64,000 nt of DNA, from assembly GCA_038147335.1 (NCBI GenBank), contig JAYQTK010000002.1:496001-560000 (forward strand). Reading direction: 5' to 3'. The notes below the pieces were generated by a model that did not search any database, was not told where the DNA came from, and saw only the letters and a program-made list of their open reading frames with translations. Shown here in pieces: positions 17,611 through 27,246 of the stretch (position 1 is the stretch's first letter; every line of letters begins with the position of its first letter). This DNA comes from Marisimplicoccus sp038147335 (GTDB lineage Bacteria > Bacteroidota > Bacteroidia > Flavobacteriales > Flavobacteriaceae). The translations under genes and the position numbers were made by a program.

Positions 17611-18489
17611 CTAATTTAATTTTAGTTGAGCTCCTACTCCAAATACTTCTCTAACCTGTAGTCTAGATATTGCATTATCATCATATATTAATTGAAAAAT
17701 TAATTGTGTAGATAACAGTGGGTTAATATCAAAATCAATTTGAACAAGATAATCAAGGTCAATATTTGAGGCATCTTCTAAATAATTTGAGAAAAGCTTT
17801 AGATCTTGTCTGTAATTAACATTTTCAAAAATTGAGCCTTCGGAATGAAATGTCAAGTTTGCCCCTAATTCATAACGTGATGATTTATTTTTATCAACAC
17901 CAAAATATTTTTCATTACCGGTTAAGTTCTCAGTAAATCTCTTGCTAACTAAAATTAATCTTGATGCAATTGGAGAATAATTAAGCCATAGCTTTTCACT
18001 TTTCTTCCATAGAAAACCAGATCCTATTTGAAAGTATGCTGGTGATAAAGCTTGAGTTGTTAATTCTCTTATTTCATTGTTCTCAGAGTCCTTTTTGTAT
18101 TTATAGCCTTTACCTATTTGCGATGTAAAATTAAAAAATGCAGAGAAAGATAAATTCTTTGAGAACTCTTTACCAATAATTGACTGGATTAATACCCTAT
18201 CATCAATTTTTCTTGCAAATGGTGCATTTTTAAACTTTGCTAAACCGTATGCTGACTCAAAATTAGTTAACCAATTCCAACCAAGGTTTGTATATTCCCA
18301 TTCATAATCAAATTTTATAGTTCCGGAAAAATTATTTGTTCCACCTCCAACCCAATCACTAAATCCAGTTTGATTTAATAATACAGCAACATTTCCTTTT
18401 GTCGTCCATAGTGAATCTTTGGGTGTTGATTCTTGTGAATAAAGGTTTACGCTTAAAGCAAGAAAGAAAATGAATAAATTGTTTTTCAT
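17611..18489 (-). CDS. DUF3078 outer-membrane-type protein
   Basis: A 292-residue protein with a signal peptide (MKNNLFIFFLALSVNLYSQ) and the DUF3078 signature: a W-T-T-K-G start, NQTGFSDWVGGGTNNFSG and long amphipathic beta strands to a C-terminus ending in LN. The pattern suggests a small outer-membrane beta barrel. The family is common in Bacteroidetes and its function is unknown. Six bases downstream of the sufT-like gene. Confidence 0.85.
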   Translation of the reverse strand: MKNNLFIFFLALSVNLYSQESTPKDSLWTTKGNVAVLLNQTGFSDWVGGGTNNFSGTIKFDYEWEYTNLGWNWLTNFESAYGLAKFKNAPFARKIDDRVLIQSIIGKEFSKNLSFSAFFNFTSQIGKGYKYKKDSENNEIRELTTQALSPAYFQIGSGFLWKKSEKLWLNYSPIASRLILVSKRFTENLTGNEKYFGVDKNKSSRYELGANLTFHSEGSIFENVNYRQDLKLFSNYLEDASNIDLDYLVQIDFDINPLLSTQLIFQLIYDDNAISRLQVREVFGVGAQLKLN

Positions 18490-18495
18490 TAATTT

Positions 18496-18822
18496 CTACA
18501 AAAATCCTAGTTCTAGTTTTGCTTCCTCACTCATTAAATCTTTAGTCCATGGCGGATCAAAGGTGATCTCAACTTCGGCTGTTTTAACCTCATCAATAGA
18601 CTTAATTTTCTCTTCAACTTCTTGGGGCAAGGTTTCTGCAACTGGACAGTTTGGTGTAGTTAAAGTCATTAGGATTTTAACTTCATTGTCTTCGTTTACA
18701 AAAACATCATAAATTAATCCTAGCTCATAAATATCAACTGGAATTTCAGGATCAAAAATTGATTTCAATTCTTTTACAATTTTTTCGCCTAGATCTTGTG
18801 AATTCATTTTATTTTTTGACAT
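18496..18822 (-). CDS. SufT-like DUF59/MIP18 family protein
   Basis: A 108-residue protein of the DUF59 (MIP18/PaaD) family. Key blocks are DPEIPVDIYELGLIY and MTLTTPNCPVAETLP with the conserved Cys. Stand-alone members in suf operons (SufT) assist Fe-S cluster maturation. Sits three bases after sufE, the last dedicated iron-sulfur gene of the operon. Confidence 0.9.
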   Translation of the reverse strand: MSKNKMNSQDLGEKIVKELKSIFDPEIPVDIYELGLIYDVFVNEDNEVKILMTLTTPNCPVAETLPQEVEEKIKSIDEVKTAEVEITFDPPWTKDLMSEEAKLELGFL

Positions 18823-18825
18823 ATT

Positions 18826-19248
18826 CTACTTTTTAGATTGATATGCTAAGGCATATATTTTAATTTGTTTTATCATAGCTAGTAAACCATTTGCTCTGGT
18901 TTGTGATAGATGAGTATTTAATCCAATTTTTTCAATAAAATCAATTTTTGCTTCTAAAATATCTTCTGGTCTATGACCGGAGAAGACCCTAATTAAAAGA
19001 GATATAATTCCTTTTGATATAATAGCGTCACTATCAGCTTCAAATATAACTATGTTATTCTTAAACGATGAATTTAACCAAACTTTACTTTGACATCCTT
19101 TAATTAGATTTGAATCTATTCTTGACTTGTTATCAAAATTGGGAAGATTTTTTCCTAAATCAATTAAGTATTGATATTTTTCGGACCAATCCTCAAAAAA
19201 ATCAAATTCATCAATAATTTCATTTTGTATCTGCTGTATTGTTTGCAC
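18826..19248 (-). CDS. sufE: SufE sulfur acceptor
   Basis: A 140-residue SufE. The sulfur-carrying cysteine is in LIKGCQSKVWL near residue 51, the standard SufE active-site context. It takes the persulfide from SufS and hands it to SufBCD. Encoded between sufS and the sufT-like gene. Confidence 0.93.
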   Translation of the reverse strand: MQTIQQIQNEIIDEFDFFEDWSEKYQYLIDLGKNLPNFDNKSRIDSNLIKGCQSKVWLNSSFKNNIVIFEADSDAIISKGIISLLIRVFSGHRPEDILEAKIDFIEKIGLNTHLSQTRANGLLAMIKQIKIYALAYQSKK

Positions 19249-19264
19249 ATTTAAAATTAATGAA

Positions 19265-20480
19265 TTATCCCAACATTTTAGATGCTTTTATCAAAGCGTC
19301 GATGAATAAATCAATTTCGCTTTTTGTATTATAAAAAGAGAAAGATGCTCGAACAGTACCTGGTATTTTGTAGAAATCCATTATTGGCTGAGTACAATGC
19401 TGTCCTGTTCTTACAGCGATTCCAAACTGATCAAGAATTGAACCAATATCAGATGGATGATGATCACCAATGTTAAATGATATGACAGATATTTTTTGAT
19501 TGTTATCACCGTAGATTTTTATACCATCAATTTTTTTTAGATTTTCGGTTGCATAATCTAGAAGTTCTTTTTCATGGTTTTCGATATTATCAAATCCTAT
19601 TGAATTCATATAATCAAGTGCAACTCCAAAAGCTATTACTCCTGCTATATTAGGTGTTCCTGCTTCAAATTTATGAGGTAGATCAGCATATTCAGTTTTT
19701 TCAAAAGTTACATTTGAAATCATTTCACCTCCACCTTGATAAGCAGGAAGTGAGTTTAAAAGTTCTGATTTTCCATATAGAAAGCCAACGCCAGTAGGAC
19801 CACATAATTTATGTGCTGAAGCAACGTAATAGTCCACATTTAATTCATTGAGATTGATTTTTAAATGTGCTGCACCTTGAGCTCCATCAATTAATACTTG
19901 TGAATTGTTCTTATGAGCTAACTCAATTATAAGTTCTATTGGATTTATAGTCCCAAGGGTATTAGATACATGATTAACAAAAACAAATTTAACTTTTGGG
20001 TTAAGCATTGATTTATATTCATCAATATCTAAAGTTCCATCATTTTTAATTGGAATAACTTTCATAGTCGCACCAGTTTTCTCACAAAGCATCTGCCAAG
20101 GAACTATGTTGGAGTGATGCTCCATTGCAGAGATAATTATTTCGTCGTCTTGTGTCAAAATACTTTGTAAACCAGAGGAAACAATATTAATTCCATGTGT
20201 TGTTCCAGAAGTAAAAATTATTTCATGATTTTCAGAGACTCCAAAATGCTTTTCGAACTTTTGTTCTTGATTCTTCATACTGGCTTGTAGCATCAGCACT
20301 AAGTGAATGTAGGCCTCTATGAATATTTGAATTGAATTTTTTATAGTAATCCGAAATCGCATCTATGACTTGTATTGGAGTTTGAGAAGTTGCAGCATTA
20401 TCGAAATATACAAGATCAGTATTATTTACTTTTCGATCTAGTATGGGAAAATCTTCTCTTATTTTGTATACATCAAACAT
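19265..20480 (-). pseudogene. sufS: Cysteine desulfurase SufS, frameshifted in this sequence
   Basis: Class V PLP desulfurase split in two frames. The N-terminal part (from the ATG at 20480) carries YFDNAATSQTPIQ and GLHSLSADATSQYEESR; the C-terminal part carries IIFTSGTTHGIN, the PLP-lysine segment VASAHKLCGPTG and the catalytic cysteine in RTGQHCTQP. The frames meet at a four-base T run at 20250-20253 (A run on the coding strand): removing one A restores V-R-K-H-F-G-V-S-E in one continuous 404-residue or so protein. All catalytic residues are present and every other suf gene is intact, so a sequencing error is more likely than a real mutation. Confidence 0.85.
20250..20253 (-). other. Frameshift site in sufS
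   Basis: Four-base homopolymer where the reading frame of sufS switches. One base too many on the coding strand A run explains the break. Confidence 0.8.
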
Positions 20481-21797
20481 TTATAGGTCAAAACCAAGAT
20501 TTACTCCTAGTTTATTGGCAATTAGTGAATTTATTCTTCTTTTTAAATTAGGAATGTTAACACTTTCTAATACATTATTTGCAAAGGCATAGGTAAGAAG
20601 TGCTTTAGCCTCTTTTTCTGGGATTCCTCTTGTTTTCAAATAGAAAAGTGCTTCCTTATCAAGTTGTCCTACTGTACAACCATGGGAACATTTTACATCA
20701 TCGGCAAAAATTTCAAGTTGAGGTTTAGTATTAACTTTAGATTTGTTATCAATCAAAATATTGTTATTCTGCTGAAAAGCATTAGTTTTTTGTGCAATTT
20801 TATCTACAATAATTTTGCCGTTAAATACACCTACTGATCTATCTGAAAAAATTCCTTTATAATCCTGATGACTCTCACAGTTAGGTTGCGCATGATTTAC
20901 AAGTGTATTATGATCAACATGCTGATTTGCCTCTAAAATTGTAATCCCTTTTAAGGTAGATTGAATATTTTCACCTTTGTGATAAAAATTAAGATTATTT
21001 CTTGTTAGTTTACCGCCAAAAGAAAATGTGTGAACACTAACATTACTGTCTCTTTCCTGACTTATAAATGTATTATCAATTAGGCTTGATGTATTTAAAT
21101 CATTTTGAATTTTGTAATAGTCTACAAAAGCATTTTTTTCAGCGTAAATTTCAGTTAGACTGTTAGTAACAACTGAGTGGTCTTTGAGACTTTGATGTCT
21201 TTCAATTACTTCAATTTTAGATCCTTTATCAGCAATTATTAGATTTCTAGGTTGTAGCCAAATTGAATTTTGGTTTCCTGTTGAAAAATGCATTATTTGC
21301 ACTGGATCTTCAGGACAGATACCTTCCGGAATATAGATGTACGCACCTTCTTTTGTGTAAGAGGTGTTTAATGATGCTAAACTTTCAGAACTTGGAACTA
21401 CTTTATTAAAATATTTCTTAATCCTTTTCTTGTACTTGTCTTTTGACAATGCAGCTGAAAGAACACATATGTCCTTACCATCATGAGTAGTTTTTGAAAG
21501 GAATGGACTGTAAACCCCATCTATAAATACAATTTTAAATGAGTCAATATCATTAAGCAGATATTTTTTTACATCTTTTAATTCAACATTGGTTTCAGAT
21601 TTTGCATATAGACTGTAGTCTTTTTGAACTAAAGATTTTAAAGATGTATATTTCCAAGATTCATCTTTTTTTGATGGAAAACCTAACTCTTCAAATCTCT
21701 TTAATGCATCCTTTCTGTCCTTGTGAATTGGATTTAACAAATCAACATCTTGTTCAAAAGCAATAAAAGAATCCAATAATTTTTCTTGAAAGTTCAT
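20481..21797 (-). CDS. sufD: Fe-S cluster scaffold subunit SufD
   Basis: About 438 residues of the SufB/SufD beta-helix family. Typical blocks are EGAYIYIPEG, VDHNTLVNHAQPNCESHQDYKG and the near-C-terminal DDVKCSHGCTVGQLD with the conserved Cys/His, followed by YLKTRGIPEKEAKALL. I prefer the ATG at 21797, one base after the sufC stop; an in-frame ATG at 21812 overlaps sufC. Acts in the SufBC2D complex. Ends directly at the sufS start. Confidence 0.95.
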   Translation of the reverse strand: MNFQEKLLDSFIAFEQDVDLLNPIHKDRKDALKRFEELGFPSKKDESWKYTSLKSLVQKDYSLYAKSETNVELKDVKKYLLNDIDSFKIVFIDGVYSPFLSKTTHDGKDICVLSAALSKDKYKKRIKKYFNKVVPSSESLASLNTSYTKEGAYIYIPEGICPEDPVQIMHFSTGNQNSIWLQPRNLIIADKGSKIEVIERHQSLKDHSVVTNSLTEIYAEKNAFVDYYKIQNDLNTSSLIDNTFISQERDSNVSVHTFSFGGKLTRNNLNFYHKGENIQSTLKGITILEANQHVDHNTLVNHAQPNCESHQDYKGIFSDRSVGVFNGKIIVDKIAQKTNAFQQNNNILIDNKSKVNTKPQLEIFADDVKCSHGCTVGQLDKEALFYLKTRGIPEKEAKALLTYAFANNVLESVNIPNLKRRINSLIANKLGVNLGFDL

Positions 21798-21798
21798 A

Positions 21799-22548
21799 TT
21801 ATGACTTTGCATTTTTTAACCAATCGTAACCTATTTCTTCAATTTTTTTTGCTAGGTCTTTATCTCCGGACTTAACCACTTTACCATCCATTACTATATG
21901 GACATAATCTGGGACGATATAGTCAAGTAGCCTTTGGTAATGAGTAATTACTAAGACAGAATTATTATCATTACTGCACTTAATAACTCCATTTGCAACT
22001 ATCTTTAGTGCATCAATATCTAAACCGGAATCAGTTTCATCAAGAACAGCTAATTCAGGTTCCATCATTGCCATTTGAAAAATTTCATTTCTTTTCTTTT
22101 CACCTCCAGAGAAACCTTCATTCAGAGATCTTGATAAAAAATTTGAATCTATTTCTAGTAAGGCTGCTTTTTCTCTTATCTTTTTAAGCATTTCACTAGA
22201 AGGCATTTCGTCTAAACCTTTTGATTTCCTAGATTCATTTATAGCAGTCTTAATAAAATTAGTTACTGTAACTCCTGGAATCTCTACAGGATATTGAAAT
22301 GACATAAATACTCCTTCATGTGCTCTCTCCTCCGGACTAAATTCATTAATTTCTTGATCTTTAAAGAAGATATTTCCTTTTGTGATTTCATAATCTTCAT
22401 GACCTGAGATAACATTTGCAAGTGTACTTTTACCTGAACCATTGGGACCCATAATTGCATGAATTTCACCTTTATTAATTTTCAGGTTTATTCCCTTTAA
22501 AATTGATCTACCTTCTATTTTACAATGTAAATTATTTATTTCTAACAT
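21799..22548 (-). CDS. sufC: Fe-S assembly ATPase SufC
   Basis: A 249-residue ABC ATPase. Walker A is MGPNGSGKSTL at residues 33-43, the signature is FSGGEKKRNEI and Walker B is LAVLDETDSGLD with the SufC-specific D-S-G-L-D. Drives conformational change in the SufBCD scaffold. Ten bases downstream of sufB. Confidence 0.97.
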   Translation of the reverse strand: MLEINNLHCKIEGRSILKGINLKINKGEIHAIMGPNGSGKSTLANVISGHEDYEITKGNIFFKDQEINEFSPEERAHEGVFMSFQYPVEIPGVTVTNFIKTAINESRKSKGLDEMPSSEMLKKIREKAALLEIDSNFLSRSLNEGFSGGEKKRNEIFQMAMMEPELAVLDETDSGLDIDALKIVANGVIKCSNDNNSVLVITHYQRLLDYIVPDYVHIVMDGKVVKSGDKDLAKKIEEIGYDWLKNAKS

Positions 22549-22557
22549 ATCTTAATT

Positions 22558-24003
22558 TTATCCAACTGATCCCTCAAGAGAGATTTCCAATAATTTTTGT
22601 GCTTCAACAGCAAATTCCATAGGTAATTTATTTAGAACTTCTTTACTAAAGCCGTTAACTATTAGTGCAATAGCTTTTTCTGTGTCAATACCCCTTTGAT
22701 TACAATAGAATATTTGGTCCTCACCAATTTTACTAGTTGTAGCTTCATGCTCAATTTGGGCAGTTTTATTTTGAACTTCAATGTATGGGAATGTGTGAGC
22801 TCCACATTTATTTCCCATTAATAATGAATCACACTGAGAGAAGTTTCGTGCATTTTTAGCAAGAGGTGAAATTTGTACGAGTCCTCGATAGCTGTTCTGA
22901 GATTTTCCAGCTGAGATACCTTTAGAAATAATAGTACTTTTGGTATTCTTCCCTATGTGTATCATTTTAGTTCCTGTATCTGCTTGTTGGAAATTGTTTG
23001 TAACAGCAATAGAGTAAAACTCACCAATGGAATTATTACCTTTTAAAATACAAGATGGATATTTCCATGTAACAGCAGAACCAGTTTCAACCTGAGTCCA
23101 AGATATCTTTGACCTTTCGTGACATATCCCTCTTTTTGTAACAAAATTATAGACTCCTCCTTTTCCTTTTTTATCTCCAGGAAACCAATTTTGAACAGTT
23201 GAATATTTAATCTCTGCATCATCTAGAGCAATTAACTCAACAACAGCAGCATGAAGTTGATTTTCATCTCTTGAAGGAGCAGTACAGCCTTCAAGATAAC
23301 TAACGTAGCTTGATTTGTCAGCTATTACTAGTGTTCTCTCAAATTGTCCAGTACCTGCTTGATTTATTCTAAAGTAAGTTGATAATTCCATTGGGCATTT
23401 AACACCCTTAGGAATGTAACAAAAAGAGCCATCAGAGAAAACCGCAGAATTCAATGCAGCGTAATAGTTATCTTTTTTTGGAACCACTGTTCCAATATAT
23501 TTTCTTACTAACTCAGGGTGGTTTTGAATAGCTTCAGATATTGAGCAAAATATAATTCCTTTCTCTTCAAGTGTATCCTTGAAAGTGGTAGCTACCGAAA
23601 CAGAATCAACAACAACGTCCATCGCAACACCACTAAGTCTTTTTTGTTCGTCAATAGATATTCCTAGTTTATCGAATGTCTTTAAAAGCTCAGGATCAAC
23701 TTCGTCAAGTGATTTTAAATCTGGTTTCTTTTTTGGTGCTGAGTAATATGAAATATCTTGGAAGTTAGGTTTTGCATACTTTAGATTTGACCAATTGGGT
23801 TCTTCCATAGATTTCCATGTAGAGTATGCATCCAATCTCCAATCAGTCATCCATTTTGGCTCATTTTTTTTCTTTGAAATTGCTTTTACAATTTCTTCAT
23901 TTAAACCAACAGGGAATGTCTCAGAGTCTATCTCTGTATAAAAACCATATTCATACTCTTTGGTTTCAAGCTGTTTTTTTAATTCTTCTTCAGTATATGC
24001 CAT
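22558..24003 (-). CDS. sufB: Fe-S cluster scaffold subunit SufB
   Basis: About 481 residues from the ATG at 24001-24003 (MAYTEEELKK). An upstream in-frame ATG at 24039 would include the promoter box and is unlikely. Conserved blocks: FSDGSFCYIPKGVKCPMELS, LEGCTAPSRDENQLHAAVVE, NFSQCDSLLMGNKCGAHTFP (essential Cys) and EHEATTSKIGEDQIFYCNQRG. First gene of sufBCDSET, which builds iron-sulfur clusters for the cell. Confidence 0.97.
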   Translation of the reverse strand: MAYTEEELKKQLETKEYEYGFYTEIDSETFPVGLNEEIVKAISKKKNEPKWMTDWRLDAYSTWKSMEEPNWSNLKYAKPNFQDISYYSAPKKKPDLKSLDEVDPELLKTFDKLGISIDEQKRLSGVAMDVVVDSVSVATTFKDTLEEKGIIFCSISEAIQNHPELVRKYIGTVVPKKDNYYAALNSAVFSDGSFCYIPKGVKCPMELSTYFRINQAGTGQFERTLVIADKSSYVSYLEGCTAPSRDENQLHAAVVELIALDDAEIKYSTVQNWFPGDKKGKGGVYNFVTKRGICHERSKISWTQVETGSAVTWKYPSCILKGNNSIGEFYSIAVTNNFQQADTGTKMIHIGKNTKSTIISKGISAGKSQNSYRGLVQISPLAKNARNFSQCDSLLMGNKCGAHTFPYIEVQNKTAQIEHEATTSKIGEDQIFYCNQRGIDTEKAIALIVNGFSKEVLNKLPMEFAVEAQKLLEISLEGSVG

Positions 24004-24028
24004 AAAAAAAATCCTTGATAACTTTTGG

Positions 24029-24036
24029 CAAATATA
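24029..24036 (-). promoter_or_regulatory. Candidate -7 box of the suf operon
   Basis: Minus strand TATATTTG, an exact TAnnTTTG match, 25 bases before the sufB start. It supports the shorter SufB start. No IscR/SufR-like site was recognised. Confidence 0.5.
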
Positions 24037-24128
24037 CAATTAAATCAGGGTTTATGGAATATTTCTAAGTGTTAATAAATCCATAATTATGTTATGATTT
24101 ATAAATAAAATAAATGGTTCAATTAAGT

Positions 24129-24136
24129 TAATTTTG
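24129..24136 (+). promoter_or_regulatory. Candidate -7 box of thiL
   Basis: TAATTTTG matches TAnnTTTG and ends four bases before the thiL ATG, implying an almost leaderless message. Motif-based only. Confidence 0.35.
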
Positions 24137-24140
24137 AACA

Positions 24141-25193
24141 ATGGATGATTCAGAAAAAGATATTTCAAATAATCTTAAAAATATTAGTGAAAAAGAACTA
24201 ATTAAAAGAATAACAAAATCTTTTAAGAAAAAAAATAGTTCTACAAAAGTCGATATTGGTGATGATGCAGCAATTTTAAGTTTTGATAAAACCAACCTAG
24301 CTATATCTCAAGATATTTTGGTTGAGGGTGTTCATTTTGATTTATCTTATGTTCCTTTAAAACATCTTGGGTACAAAAGTGTTGTAGTAAATATCTCTGA
24401 TGTAATTTCGATGAGTGTAAAACCCTCACAGGTATTAGTTTCGATTGCTGTATCAAATAGATTTAAAATTGAAGCCTTAGAGGAGCTCTACGAAGGAATT
24501 AAACTTGCATGTTCATTTTATGGAGTTGACTTAATTGGTGGTGACACAACTTCTTCTAATAAAGGACTGATGATATCAGTCACATGTATTGGAAGTACAG
24601 AAAGTAATAAGTTTACATTGAGAAGAGGGTCAAAGGAAGAGGATTTACTTGTAGTTTCAGGTGACCTCGGATCTGCATATATGGGTCTTCAAGTACTTGA
24701 AAGAGAGAAAAAAGTTTTTGAGGTTAATCCTAAATCTCAACCAGATCTTTCTAACTATAGTTATTGTATTGAAAGACAACTAAAGCCAGAAGCAAGAGTA
24801 GATATTATTAATCACTTAAAAGAACTAAATATAAATCCCACCTCAATGATAGATATTAGTGATGGTCTTTCGTCAGAAATTAATCATCTTTCAGACAATT
24901 CAGGATTATCTTTTCATATTTATGAAGATAAATTACCTATTTCAGAGGAAACCAAAAAAGTATGTAAAGAGTTTCAGATTAGCCCAACAATTGCGGCTCT
25001 AAATGGTGGAGAAGATTATGAATTATTATTTACCGTTCCTAAAAGATTTAAAAAGAAAATTGAAAGCTCTGATTACTTAACAATTATCGGTTCAAGTTTA
25101 AATAAGAAAAATGATAATTGTATGATCACAAGCTTGGGTCAAAAAATAAATCTTAGTAGCTCAGGTTGGGATTCATTTAGAGAAGATAATTAA
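24141..25193 (+). CDS. thiL: Thiamine-monophosphate kinase ThiL
   Basis: A 350-residue AIR-synthase-like kinase converting thiamine phosphate to thiamine pyrophosphate. Shows VDIGDDAAIL (N-terminal metal/ATP motif), DLIGGDTTSS, MIDISDGLSSEI and ALNGGEDYELLF, all diagnostic for ThiL. Monocistronic; overlaps the end of the convergent ZIP transporter gene by four bases. It would complete TPP formation from thiamine brought in by the locus at 43.9-47.3 kb. Confidence 0.95.
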   Translation: MDDSEKDISNNLKNISEKELIKRITKSFKKKNSSTKVDIGDDAAILSFDKTNLAISQDILVEGVHFDLSYVPLKHLGYKSVVVNISDVISMSVKPSQVLVSIAVSNRFKIEALEELYEGIKLACSFYGVDLIGGDTTSSNKGLMISVTCIGSTESNKFTLRRGSKEEDLLVVSGDLGSAYMGLQVLEREKKVFEVNPKSQPDLSNYSYCIERQLKPEARVDIINHLKELNINPTSMIDISDGLSSEINHLSDNSGLSFHIYEDKLPISEETKKVCKEFQISPTIAALNGGEDYELLFTVPKRFKKKIESSDYLTIIGSSLNKKNDNCMITSLGQKINLSSSGWDSFREDN

Positions 25194-26011
25194 CCAAGTG
25201 CTACATCTAGCATCATCATAATTATAAATCCACCTATAAAACCTAAGGTTGCTATATCTGTATATTTATCAAGCTGAGTTTCTGGTATTACCTCTTCTAC
25301 TACAACAAATATCATAGCTCCTGCAGCAAAAGCCAATGCGTAAGGTAAAATGGGTGTAAAGAAAGTAACTGCAAGCGCACCAATAACAGCAGCTATTGGC
25401 TCTACAATAGCAGAAAGCTGACCATACCAAAAGCTTTTAAATCTGCTTATACCCGACCTTCTTAGTGGCATTGCTACTGCTATTCCTTCTGGAAAGTTTT
25501 GGAGTCCAATTCCAAAAGCAAGTACAACGGCACCTGCAACAGATGCCTCAGGGATTCCTGCTGCAACTCCACCAAATAAAACACCTACAGCAAGACCTTC
25601 TGGAATATTATGTAATGTAATTGCTAAAGTTAGAAGAGTTGTTCTTCTCCATGGAGTTTTTATACCCTCTGCGTCCTCTTCTTTAAAATTTATATGTAAA
25701 TGAGGTAAAACTTTATCAATGGCAAATATGAATAACGCTCCTAAACCAAATCCAATTGCGGATGGCATAACCTTAACAAAACCTTCACCGGCACTCATTT
25801 CAATTGCAGGAGACAAGAGACTCCAAAAACTAGCTGCAACCATTACACCACCAGTAAAACCAAGCATACCATCTAAAGCCATTCTACTCATAGACTTAAA
25901 GAGGAATACAGAAGAGGCTCCAAGTGCTGTCACACCCCAAGTAAATAAGGTTGCGTATAATGCCCCCAATACAGGGTCTAGGTTTGAGAAATATTCAATA
26001 ATTTGATCCAT
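25190..26011 (-). CDS. ZIP family metal transporter
   Basis: A 273-residue, eight-helix ZIP permease. The metal-binding helices carry HNIPEGLAVGVLFGG and NFPEGIAVAMPLR, and a charged loop (HLHINFKEEDAEG) lies between helices 3 and 4. Probably imports zinc or another divalent metal. Family-level call is firm; the metal is not. Confidence 0.92.
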   Translation of the reverse strand: MDQIIEYFSNLDPVLGALYATLFTWGVTALGASSVFLFKSMSRMALDGMLGFTGGVMVAASFWSLLSPAIEMSAGEGFVKVMPSAIGFGLGALFIFAIDKVLPHLHINFKEEDAEGIKTPWRRTTLLTLAITLHNIPEGLAVGVLFGGVAAGIPEASVAGAVVLAFGIGLQNFPEGIAVAMPLRRSGISRFKSFWYGQLSAIVEPIAAVIGALAVTFFTPILPYALAFAAGAMIFVVVEEVIPETQLDKYTDIATLGFIGGFIIMMMLDVALG

Positions 26012-26040
26012 ATTTGTATATTGTCTACTCTATTTATCCG

Positions 26041-26048
26041 CAAAAGTA
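26041..26048 (-). promoter_or_regulatory. Candidate -7 box of the ZIP transporter gene
   Basis: Minus strand TACTTTTG matches TAnnTTTG, 29 bases before the ZIP ATG. It sits in the short divergent gap shared with crtY. Confidence 0.45.
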
Positions 26049-26070
26049 AATATAACAACTACCATTACCA

Positions 26071-27246
26071 ATGAAAATTGATGAAAAATATGACTATATA
26101 ATTTGTGGAGGTGGAGCTACAGGTCTCCTTCTTTCTCATTCATTAATTTCAGATAGTTTTTTCGATAATAAAAAAGTTTTAGTTATTGAAAAAGAAATTA
26201 AAATTGAGAATGATAGAACATTTAGTTTTTGGGATAATCAAAAAAACATTCTAGATAAAATAGTTTTCAAATCATGGGGCAAGGCTGAATTTAAAGACAT
26301 GGAATTTAGTAGCTCTTTTAGTCTTAAACCATATAAATATAAAATGGTTAGATCTGATAAATTCTATTCATTTATGAAAAGAAAGATTGAAAAAGCTTCC
26401 AATTTTACTTATTTAAATGCAAGTGTTGAGAATATTATTAAGGAATCTGGCATAAACCATATTGAAACAGATAAAGGAAATTTTCAATGTTCAATTGCTT
26501 TTTCAAGTATTTATAATCCTGAAGAATTTGAATTCAAGAAATACCCACTTATTAAGCAGCACTTTCTTGGATGGACCATTGAAACCCATGAAGATTTTTT
26601 TGATGAAGATAAAATAAGATTTATGGATTTTAGTATTGACCAGCACCAAGAAATTAGGTTTATGTATGTATTACCTTTTTCTAAAAAAAGTGCTCTATTC
26701 GAGTATACTTTTTTTGGTGGTGAAGTCATGAAGAATTCAGATTATGAAAAAGAGATAAAAAAGTATCTTGATAGAGAGGGTATTAAAAAATATAAAATAA
26801 CGGAAAGAGAAAAGGGAGTAATTCCTATGACTTGTTATCCTTTTTTTAATGCAAATACAGATAGTTTTATCAGAATTGGAACTTCTGGTGGTTGGACAAA
26901 ACCAAGCACTGGATATACTATTAAAAACTCAATTGAAAAAATTGATATGATTCTTAAATATATTAAAGAAGATAAGCCGTTATCAAAACTAAGATTTAAG
27001 AATAGATTTTGGTATTATGATGTTTTATTTTTAGATGTTCTAGTTGATTCAAAAGGAAAAGGAAGTCGGGTTTTTTCTGATCTATTTAGAAATAATGACC
27101 CGCTATTACTTTTTAAATTTCTTGGTGAGAAAACAAATATTTTTGAAGAGATTAGAATTTTTGTATCAGTAAATATTATGACTTTTGTAAAGTCTCTGAT
27201 AAAAAGGGTTAAATCTGTCTATCTAAAAGATTTCTTGAAAAATTAA
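26071..27246 (+). CDS. crtY: Lycopene beta-cyclase
   Basis: A 391-residue FAD/NAD-dependent cyclase that forms the beta-ionone rings of carotenoids. N-terminal dinucleotide motif YDYIICGGGATGLLLSHSL, the FSFWD segment typical of CrtY, a PMTCYPFF segment and IGTSGGWTKPSTGYTI, which is the conserved C-terminal cyclase block. Converges with the polyprenyl diphosphate synthase gene (38-base overlap), a common carotenoid neighbour. In marine flavobacteria beta-carotene also feeds retinal for rhodopsins, but no rhodopsin gene is present here. Confidence 0.92.
   Translation: MKIDEKYDYIICGGGATGLLLSHSLISDSFFDNKKVLVIEKEIKIENDRTFSFWDNQKNILDKIVFKSWGKAEFKDMEFSSSFSLKPYKYKMVRSDKFYSFMKRKIEKASNFTYLNASVENIIKESGINHIETDKGNFQCSIAFSSIYNPEEFEFKKYPLIKQHFLGWTIETHEDFFDEDKIRFMDFSIDQHQEIRFMYVLPFSKKSALFEYTFFGGEVMKNSDYEKEIKKYLDREGIKKYKITEREKGVIPMTCYPFFNANTDSFIRIGTSGGWTKPSTGYTIKNSIEKIDMILKYIKEDKPLSKLRFKNRFWYYDVLFLDVLVDSKGKGSRVFSDLFRNNDPLLLFKFLGEKTNIFEEIRIFVSVNIMTFVKSLIKRVKSVYLKDFLKN

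Noticed and set aside
20230..20365. Programmed ribosomal frameshift in sufS
   Set aside because: No slippery heptamer followed by a pseudoknot is apparent, no such recoding is known to me for sufS, and other homopolymer indels occur in the window.
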